Positions 6,859 to 11,561 of a stretch of DNA of 11,561 nt are shown here, piece by piece. A program made the translations under genes and the position numbers. The notes beneath the pieces were generated by a model. It made no database searches. It saw only the letters and a program-made list of their open reading frames with translations, and was not told the origin of the DNA. Within the stretch, counting starts at the first letter, position 1, and each line of letters starts with the position of its first letter. This stretch comes from Streptomyces regalis (GTDB taxonomy: Bacteria > Actinomycetota > Actinomycetes > Streptomycetales > Streptomycetaceae), in the NCBI RefSeq assembly GCF_001509475.1, contig NZ_LLZG01000088.1, forward strand, positions 1 through 11,561, given 5' to 3'.

Positions 6859-7682
6859 CCGGACTGCGCTATGTCTACGCCGTCTGCCGCCCCTTTCGCT
6901 CCGCCCTCCAGGCCCAGCTGTCGGGGGTAGCCGGGGCGCCGCCGAAGCAGCTGACGCACCACGGCCTGATCGCCGTCGTCAGTACGGTGCCCGAGGCGGA
7001 CTTCGCCGAGGAGCCGCTGCGCGCCCACCTGGAGGACCTGGACTGGCTCACTGCGACGGCCCGTGCCCACCAGCAGGTCATCGACGCGCTCACCGTCGTC
7101 ACCACCCCGCTGCCGTTGCGGCTGGCCACCGTCTTCCGGGACGACAGTGGCGTACGGAGCATGATGGAGGCCCGCGAGGAGGACTTCCGGCGCGTGCTCG
7201 ACCGGCTGGAAGGGCGGGTGGAGTGGGGCGTCAAGGTGTACGCCGAAACGGAGCGCGCGGGGCCCACGGAGCGCGCCGGCCTTACGGAACCGGCGGAGAC
7301 CGGTGGGGGGCCGGAGCCCAAGGCCGTGTCGGGCCGCGACTATCTGCGGCGGCGCCGCATGCAGACGCAGGCCCGGGAGGACGTGTGGCACAGGGCCGCC
7401 GCATTCGCCGGCCGACTGCACGAAACGCTTTCCTCGTTCGCCGAGGAGTCCCGGCTGCACGCCCCGCAGAACTCCGCGCTTTCCCGCGCGTCCGGGCAGA
7501 ATGTGTTCAATGCCGCCTATCTGGTGCCGCGCGCGGATTCCGAGGAATTCGTGGAACTGGTGGACCAGGCCAAGGACGACGCCCCCGGAATCCGGGTCGA
7601 ACTCACCGGGCCCTGGGCGGCCTATTCCTTCACGGGGGAGTTCGCGGAGGAGGAGCCGGACGAGCCGGAGGTGGGGCCGTGA
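6855..7682 (+). CDS. gvpL: Gas vesicle protein GvpL (GvpF/L family)
   Basis: 275 residues, the second GvpF/L-fold protein of the cluster. The N-terminal domain starts LRYVYAVC (4-11) and contains PLPLRLATVF (85-94) and RVEWGVKVYA (121-130). The C-terminal domain has NVFNAAYLVPR (216-226) and ends RVELTGPWAAYSFTGE (247-262). Between them, residues 131-157 form a T/E/G/P-rich insert with two TERAG units, probably a flexible linker. The tail 263-275 is acidic. GvpL interacts with most other accessory Gvp proteins in haloarchaea and may act as a hub. The ATG at 6855 follows a purine-rich GGAGGAGG site inside the end of gvpJ. The frame is open further upstream, but only as shadow of gvpZ and gvpJ. 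Confidence 0.92.
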   Translation: MTGLRYVYAVCRPFRSALQAQLSGVAGAPPKQLTHHGLIAVVSTVPEADFAEEPLRAHLEDLDWLTATARAHQQVIDALTVVTTPLPLRLATVFRDDSGVRSMMEAREEDFRRVLDRLEGRVEWGVKVYAETERAGPTERAGLTEPAETGGGPEPKAVSGRDYLRRRRMQTQAREDVWHRAAAFAGRLHETLSSFAEESRLHAPQNSALSRASGQNVFNAAYLVPRADSEEFVELVDQAKDDAPGIRVELTGPWAAYSFTGEFAEEEPDEPEVGP

Positions 7683-7867
7683 CCGTCGTCGAACGCCGTG
7701 AGATCGCACTCGTGGACCTGCTCGACCGGCTGCTCGCCGGAGGCGTCGTCGTCACGGGCGACATCACCCTGCGCATCGCGGACGTCGACCTCGTCCGCAT
7801 CGACCTGAACGCGCTGATCAGCTCCGTCAACGAGCAGGTCCCGTCACCCTGGGGGGAGTTGACATGA
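7679..7867 (+). CDS. gvpS: GvpA-family minimal gas vesicle protein GvpS
   Basis: 62 residues, almost nothing but the GvpA core: IALVDLLDRLLAGGVVVTG (9-27), DITLRIADVDLVRIDLNALISSV (28-50). There is no C-terminal extension, in contrast to the gvpA and gvpJ products. GvpS/GvpM-type proteins are minor components that may cap or nucleate the shell. The GTG start at 7679 overlaps the gvpL stop by four bases, with GGAGGTGGGG at 7667-7676 just upstream. The stop overlaps gvpK in an ATGA junction. Confidence 0.9.
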   Translation: MTVVERREIALVDLLDRLLAGGVVVTGDITLRIADVDLVRIDLNALISSVNEQVPSPWGELT

Positions 7868-8148
7868 CATCACGCCACAACCGGCTGGACCTCGAACCCG
7901 ACACCGTGGAACGCGACCTGGTGAAACTCGTCCTGACGGTGGTGGAGTTGCTGCGCCAGCTCATGGAACGCCAGGCGCTGCGCCGCTTCGACGCGGGCGA
8001 CCTGAGCGAGGAGCAGGAGGAACGGATCGGGCTCACGCTGATGCTGCTCGACGACCGTATGACCGAGCTGCGCGAGCGCTACGGACTGCGGCCCGAGGAC
8101 CTGAATCTGGACCTCGGGCCGCTGGGACCGCTGCTTCCCAGGGAGTGA
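7864..8148 (+). CDS. gvpK: Gas vesicle protein GvpK
   Basis: 94 residues covering the GvpK family: NRLDLEPDTVERDLVKLVLTVVELLRQLMERQALRRFDAGDLSEEQEERIG in the first 55 residues, followed by LMLLDDRMTELRERYGL and the end motif LNLDLGPLGPLL. GvpK is an accessory protein needed for vesicle formation in several systems; its exact role is unknown. The ATG overlaps the gvpS stop, and GGGGGGAG at 7851-7858 sits five bases before it. It is the last gene of the operon. A 49-base gap separates it from a convergent gene. Confidence 0.93.
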   Translation: MTSRHNRLDLEPDTVERDLVKLVLTVVELLRQLMERQALRRFDAGDLSEEQEERIGLTLMLLDDRMTELRERYGLRPEDLNLDLGPLGPLLPRE

Positions 8149-8183
8149 CATGTCGCCTGACATTTCCCCATGACATTTCCCCG
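8146..8183 (+). repeat. Triple TGACAT direct repeat at the gvpK end
   Basis: Three near-identical units run head to tail starting in the gvpK stop codon: TGACATGTCGCC (8146), TGACATTTCCCCA (8158) and TGACATTTCCCCG (8171), with spacing of 12 and 13 bases. The last two share 12 identical bases. The final unit joins an odd palindrome, TTCCCCGGGAA (8177-8187). It lies between convergent genes. I see no stable hairpin with a T-run, so it is not an obvious terminator. Confidence 0.6.
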
Positions 8184-8197
8184 GGAATGAAATCAAC

Positions 8198-8368
8198 TCA
8201 CCACCGATACCAGCGACCCCTGCCGCCTGCCGTGGTCGTGCCACGCATGACGAAACCCAGGAGCCACACCACGAGAACCGCGATCGCGATCCACCACAGG
8301 GCCTTCAGCGCGAATCCGGCACCGAACAGAATCAGCGCCAGTAGCAACACGAGCAGAATAGGAACCAT
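8198..8368 (-). CDS. Small two-helix hydrophobic membrane protein
   Basis: 56 residues with two predicted membrane helices, about 2-20 (VPILLVLLLALILFGAGFA) and 23-41 (ALWWIAIAVLVVWLLGFVM), joined by a tight turn. A short basic, aromatic tail, RGRWYRW, follows. It resembles the small 'hydrophobic protein' family (DUF5670-like) common in actinomycetes and firmicutes; its function is unknown. The start is set by a perfect ribosome site six bases upstream; a longer frame beginning nine codons earlier lacks this. It lies 41 bases downstream of the methyltransferase on the same strand and is convergent with gvpK. Confidence 0.82.
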   Translation of the reverse strand: MVPILLVLLLALILFGAGFALKALWWIAIAVLVVWLLGFVMRGTTTAGGRGRWYRW

Positions 8369-8374
8369 GATTTG

Positions 8375-8381
8375 ACCTCCT
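8375..8381 (-). promoter_or_regulatory. Consensus ribosome-binding site of the small membrane protein
   Basis: Read on the minus strand the site is AGGAGGT, six bases before the ATG at 8368. It fixes the start and suggests strong translation. Confidence 0.8.
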
Positions 8382-8409
8382 GCTCGCCGAGTCACCAGAA
8401 ATGCGCGAT

Positions 8410-9231
8410 TCAGGCTTCCTTACGGCACAGAATCTCCCCGTGCAGCACACTGAACCAGCCGTCCTCCTGCCGCCCCCACTCCCGCCACGCCTCCGACACG
8501 GCCCGCAGCTGCCCGGCGCCGGCGTGCCCGCCCTCCGTGGCCCGCTCGGCATAGGCCGAGGCCAGCGTGCGATCCGCCCACAGGCCGCTCCACCAGGCCC
8601 GCTCGTCCGGCGTGGCGAAGGTCCAGGTGCTCGAGGTGGCCGTGACGTCCGTGAGCCCCGCCCGCAGCGCCCAGGACTTCAGTCGGCGCCCGGCGTCGGG
8701 CTCACCGCCGTTGGCGCGGGCGACCCGGCGGTACAGGTCCAGCCAGTCGTCCATGCCCCGGGACGCGGGGTACCAGGTCATGGCCGCGTAGTCCGAGTCG
8801 CGGACCGCGATGAACCCGCCCGGTTTGGTGACCCGCTTCATCTCGCGCAGCGCACCGACCGGATCGCCGACGTGCTGGAGCACCTGGTGGGCGTGGACCA
8901 CGCAGAACGTGTCGTCCGGGAAGTCCAGGGTGTGTACGTCCGCGACGGCGAACTCGACGTTCGTCAGACCCCGTCCGGCGGCCGTGTCCCGGGCCTGATC
9001 CAGGATCTCCGGCGCCTGGTCGACACCGGTGACGTGCCCGTCGGGGACCAGGGCGGCCAGGTCGGCGGTGATCGTGCCCGGTCCGCAGCCGACGTCCAGG
9101 ATCTTCATGTGCGGCTTCAGTGAACCGAGCAGGTAGGCCGCCGAGTTGGCGGCGGTGCGCCACGTGTGCGAACGCAGCACCGACTCGTGGTGCCCATGGG
9201 TGTAGACGGCGGTCTCCTGTGCCTTCGACAT
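8410..9231 (-). CDS. Class I SAM-dependent methyltransferase (UbiE/COQ5-like)
   Basis: 273 residues with a Rossmann-type methyltransferase core. Motif I is ILDVGCGPGT (44-53), which binds S-adenosylmethionine. The ribose-binding acid is D71 in GVDQAP, motif II-like ADVHTLDFPDD runs 97-107, VLQHVGDP 117-124, and KPGGF 136-140. The C-terminal 100 residues are Trp-rich and probably form the substrate lid; the substrate cannot be told. The ATG at 9231 has GAGGGG about seven bases upstream on the minus strand. The frame is open further upstream only as shadow of the lipid-enzyme gene. It lies 146 bases downstream of that gene and 41 bases before the small membrane protein, so partial co-transcription is possible. 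Confidence 0.88.
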   Translation of the reverse strand: MSKAQETAVYTHGHHESVLRSHTWRTAANSAAYLLGSLKPHMKILDVGCGPGTITADLAALVPDGHVTGVDQAPEILDQARDTAAGRGLTNVEFAVADVHTLDFPDDTFCVVHAHQVLQHVGDPVGALREMKRVTKPGGFIAVRDSDYAAMTWYPASRGMDDWLDLYRRVARANGGEPDAGRRLKSWALRAGLTDVTATSSTWTFATPDERAWWSGLWADRTLASAYAERATEGGHAGAGQLRAVSEAWREWGRQEDGWFSVLHGEILCRKEA

Positions 9232-9377
9232 GGCTGTTCCCCTCGCTCGTCGTACCGGCTCACGGGGCTCACGTCCCCGCCGGGCGGTACTCGACACCGT
9301 ACGCCCGCATGCCGAATGGTGAGACCTGCGTTTTACTATCTGGACTGACGACTGATCAGGAAGAGAGAAGGGGATGC
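9232..9377 (-). other. 146-base gap, possible promoter region of the methyltransferase
   Basis: No gene is seen. The half nearest the lipid-enzyme stop is unusually AT-rich for this window. Around 9331-9360 it holds a short T-run with TACTAT (plus strand), the direct repeat GACTGA-C-GACTGA (9343-9355) and the palindrome CTGATCAG (9352-9359). These could mark a promoter/operator for the methyltransferase, but no convincing -35/-10 pair was found. Confidence 0.3.
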
Positions 9378-10871
9378 TCAGGAGCCGGGCAGCGGGCGAT
9401 AGACCGTCAGCGCCTCCGGCAGCTTCTCCAGCGTCACTTCGCCCCCCACCTCGGTGACTTCGCCGTCGTAGGCGAGGAGCGCGCCGGGTGTGACCCCCGA
9501 CAGGTGCAGTCGGCCCACCTGGACCGCCGCATGGGCCGGAGAGCGGGTCAGCGGGCCCGCGAGGGCGGCCGCGAGCAGGCGCAGGGCGGGGCGGCGGCCG
9601 CCGTGCACGACCCGTACGTCGAGCACGCCGTCCGCGAGGTCCAGACGGCGGGCGGGGGCGAGGCCCAGCCGGTGGTAGGTGCCGTTCCCGGCGAACAGCA
9701 GCCACAACGGGTGGGCGCGGCCGGCGACTTCGGTGTGCAGCGGGTGGCGGTCGCTGCGCAGGACGCGCAGGGCCGCGAGCACGCCGGCCGGCCAGGCGCC
9801 GATGCGGGGCGAGAAGTGGTCGCGCCTGCGCACGAGTTCCGGATACACGCCCAGGCTGCAGGTGTTGAGGAACAGGCCGTGCTGTCCGTCGCAGACGAAC
9901 CGGCCCACGTCCACGCGCACCGCCTCGCCCCGCTTGAGGGCACGGATCAGATCGCGTTCACCCTCCACACCGAGGTCGTGGGCGAAGTGGTTCATCGTGC
10001 CGCCGGGCAGCACGGCGAGAGGCAGGCCGTGCCGCAGGGCCACCTCCGCGGCCGCGTTCACCGTGCCGTCGCCGCCGCACACGCCGAGCACCCGCGCGCG
10101 GGTCGCCGCCTTCTGCAACTCGGCGCGGACATAGCCGGGTTCGCACTCGACGACCTCGGCGCGCGGCAGCGCGTCCAGCAGGGCGTGCACCCGGGCCGCC
10201 GTGCCCGCTCCCTTGTTGGCCACCATCACAAGGCCCGCCCCGTCCGGCAGCGCCGGAACGTCCGTACGGGGCCGGGCCGGCGGGATCAGCCGGTCACGCG
10301 TCGGCACCATGCCCCGCACCGCGAACGCCGCACCCGCGCCCAGCGCCGCGCCCGCCAGCACGTCGCTCGGGAAGTGGACGCCGGTGTACACCCGGGACAG
10401 CGCGACCGACCACGCGATCGGGACCACCGCGAGGCCCCACGAGGGCGACTCCAGGGCGACGCCGGTCGCGAACGCAGCCGCCGACGCGGCATGACCCGAG
10501 GGGAACGAGGTGGTGATCGGCTGCCGCTTCAGCTGCCGGACCAGCGGTACGGGGTCCAGAAGAGGGCGGGGCCGGCGTACCGACCGCTTGCCGAGGGTGT
10601 TGATGGTCAGCGAGGCCAGGCTCAACGAGGCCAGACCCCGGGCCGCGGCCCGACGGGCCTGTGGCGTACGGCTCGCGGCGATGGCGGCGGCCGTCGCGAA
10701 CCACAGCACCCCGTGGTTCGCACTCCGGCTCAGCAGCGGCAGGACCCGCTCGGCATACGGCCAGTGCTGTTCGGCGGCGAACTCGAACAGCCGGGAGTCG
10801 AGGGCGAGGAGCCGGTCGCGCAGAGCGTGCCGGCCGGGCTTGGGGACGGTGAGGTCGACGTCTGGGCTCAT
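9378..10871 (-). CDS. Fused PAP2 phosphatase and diacylglycerol/sphingosine-kinase-type lipid enzyme
   Basis: 497 residues with two domains. Residues 1-190 are a membrane-bound PAP2 phosphatase with all three signature motifs: K95-X6-R102-P103, PSGH (124-127) and SR-X5-H-X3-D (159-170, H166 and D170). Hydrophobic helices lie near 53-67, 80-93, 129-140, 145-158 and 171-186. Residues 210-495 are a DAGK catalytic-type domain with the nucleotide-binding GGDGT (266-270) and LPGGTMNHFAHDLG (288-301), plus the late FAGNGTY (393-399). One protein could thus both dephosphorylate and phosphorylate lipids at the membrane, perhaps in phosphatidate or undecaprenyl-phosphate turnover; the substrate is not known. 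No clear ribosome site precedes the ATG and no other start lies near, so it may be leaderless. A much longer open frame upstream overlaps the divergent gene and is not coding. Confidence 0.9.
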   Translation of the reverse strand: MSPDVDLTVPKPGRHALRDRLLALDSRLFEFAAEQHWPYAERVLPLLSRSANHGVLWFATAAAIAASRTPQARRAAARGLASLSLASLTINTLGKRSVRRPRPLLDPVPLVRQLKRQPITTSFPSGHAASAAAFATGVALESPSWGLAVVPIAWSVALSRVYTGVHFPSDVLAGAALGAGAAFAVRGMVPTRDRLIPPARPRTDVPALPDGAGLVMVANKGAGTAARVHALLDALPRAEVVECEPGYVRAELQKAATRARVLGVCGGDGTVNAAAEVALRHGLPLAVLPGGTMNHFAHDLGVEGERDLIRALKRGEAVRVDVGRFVCDGQHGLFLNTCSLGVYPELVRRRDHFSPRIGAWPAGVLAALRVLRSDRHPLHTEVAGRAHPLWLLFAGNGTYHRLGLAPARRLDLADGVLDVRVVHGGRRPALRLLAAALAGPLTRSPAHAAVQVGRLHLSGVTPGALLAYDGEVTEVGGEVTLEKLPEALTVYRPLPGS

Positions 10872-10885
10872 ACAGGGCTGGGTAC
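10860..10885 (+). promoter_or_regulatory. Possible SigB-type promoter for the histidine-phosphatase gene
   Basis: GTCT (10860-10863), a 16-base spacer and GGGTAC (10880-10885) fit the GNNT-N14-16-GGGTAC form I recall for S. coelicolor SigB stress promoters. It points at the gene starting at 10944 and overlaps the first codons of the divergent gene. The -10 is part of a GGGTACCC palindrome. The -35 is loose, so chance is possible. Confidence 0.25.
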
Positions 10886-10943
10886 CCTGAAGTGGCTGAA
10901 TCCTGTCCGGCCGATGGTGACCGACACACGGAGGAACCCGTCC

Positions 10944-11561
10944 ATGCGCCTGCTCCTCGTCCGCCACGGCCAGACGCCCTCCAACGTGGACTACCTGCTG
11001 GACACGGCCGTCCCCGGAGCCGGCCTGACCGCACTCGGCGAACGGCAGGCCGCCGCTCTCCCCGCGGCGCTGGCCGACGAGGACATCGAGGCGATCTACG
11101 CCTCCACCCTGATCCGCACCCAGCTCACCGCCGCCCCGCTGGCCGCTGCGCGCGGTCTCGACGTGCTGGTGCGCGACGGGATTCGTGAGGTGTTCGCGGG
11201 GGACCTGGAGATGCTGCGCGGCGACACCGAGCAGGGTGAGTTCTACATGAGGACGGTGTTCGGCTGGGCGGCCGGTGACACGGAGTTGCGGATGCCGGGC
11301 GGTGATTCCGGTACGGAGGCGCTGGCGCGCTACGACGCCGTGGTGGCCGAGGCCGCGGACAGTGGGGTCGGGACGGTTGCCATGGTGAGCCACGGGGCCG
11401 CGATACGTATGTGGACGGCGGCTCGAGCGGCCAACGTCGATGTCCCCTTCGCTGCCGCGCACCCGCTCGACAACACCGGGGTGGTGATTCTGGAGGGGGC
11501 GCCGTCCGATGGGTGGAAGGCGCTGAGCTGGGCGGGGGCTGTGGTGGCTCCGGTGGGGGAG
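10944..11561 (+). CDS. Histidine phosphatase family protein (phosphoglycerate-mutase-like), 3' end cut off
   Basis: At least 206 residues, still open at the window edge. The histidine phosphatase signature LLVRHGQTPSN (4-14) gives the phospho-accepting H8 with R7. R58 in STLIRT, E82 in IREVFAGDLE and H150 in VSHG complete the usual active site. Such enzymes remove phosphate from sugar phosphates, nucleotides or cofactor intermediates; many are mis-annotated as phosphoglycerate mutase. The substrate cannot be assigned. GGAGGA at 10930-10935 lies eight bases before the ATG. The family is typically about 200-230 residues, so probably only a few residues are missing. It is divergent from the PAP2/kinase gene across 72 bases that must hold both promoters. 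Confidence 0.9.
   Translation, partial: MRLLLVRHGQTPSNVDYLLDTAVPGAGLTALGERQAAALPAALADEDIEAIYASTLIRTQLTAAPLAAARGLDVLVRDGIREVFAGDLEMLRGDTEQGEFYMRTVFGWAAGDTELRMPGGDSGTEALARYDAVVAEAADSGVGTVAMVSHGAAIRMWTAARAANVDVPFAAAHPLDNTGVVILEGAPSDGWKALSWAGAVVAPVGE

Noticed and set aside
8150..8173. Seven-codon ORF after gvpK
   Set aside because: It is inside the direct repeats, has no ribosome site of its own, and is too short to support.
8145..8375. Plus-strand 76-codon frame overlapping the small membrane protein
   Set aside because: The opposite strand encodes a clear two-helix protein with a perfect ribosome site, while the plus frame has low-complexity composition and no motif.
10874..11462. N-terminal extension of the lipid-enzyme frame by 197 codons
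   Set aside because: It lies antisense to the histidine-phosphatase gene, which has intact active-site motifs. The PAP2 domain is complete from the ATG at 10871.

Overview
The window looks like a Streptomyces (or close actinomycete) chromosome. It has very high G+C, GTG as well as ATG starts, GGAGG-type ribosome sites, and most genes joined by 4-base ATGA/GTGA overlaps. From memory, the gene order (transketolase, LigD-type polymerase, then ten gas vesicle genes and a small hydrophobic protein) resembles the S. coelicolor SCO6497-SCO6509 region. No database search was possible, so this match is recollection.

Bases 1-2834 (+) hold a short, animal-type transketolase that overlaps by four bases a stand-alone LigD-type polymerase/primase domain.

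Bases 2895-8148 (+) hold a compact gas vesicle (gvp) operon, which I read as gvpO-A-F-G-Y-Z-J-L-S-K. It encodes three GvpA-fold proteins (A, J, S), two GvpF/L-fold proteins (F, L), GvpG, GvpK, GvpO and two actinobacteria-specific proteins. These two are GvpY (hydrophobic N-terminus, acidic block, histone-H1-like basic tail) and GvpZ (SRPBCC lipid/ligand-binding-type domain plus a long acidic tail). No GvpN ATPase and no GvpC is present in the window. From gvpA to gvpK every junction is an overlap or a 4-base gap, so the set is probably made as one transcript and translated in a coupled way. Gas vesicle genes are widespread in soil actinomycetes, where flotation makes little sense, so what this cluster builds is the open question of the window. 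Charged tails on GvpA, GvpY and GvpZ are the most unusual feature.

Bases 8198-10871 (-) hold three genes convergent with the gvp operon. Read in the direction of transcription they are a fused PAP2 phosphatase/diacylglycerol-kinase-type lipid enzyme, a class I SAM methyltransferase and a 56-residue two-helix membrane protein. Bases 10944-11561 (+) hold the start of a histidine-phosphatase-family gene cut by the window edge. It is divergent from the lipid enzyme across a 72-base gap with a possible SigB-type promoter.

There is no stretch of more than 300 bases without a gene. I saw no RNA genes, insertion sequences, CRISPR arrays or prophage genes.
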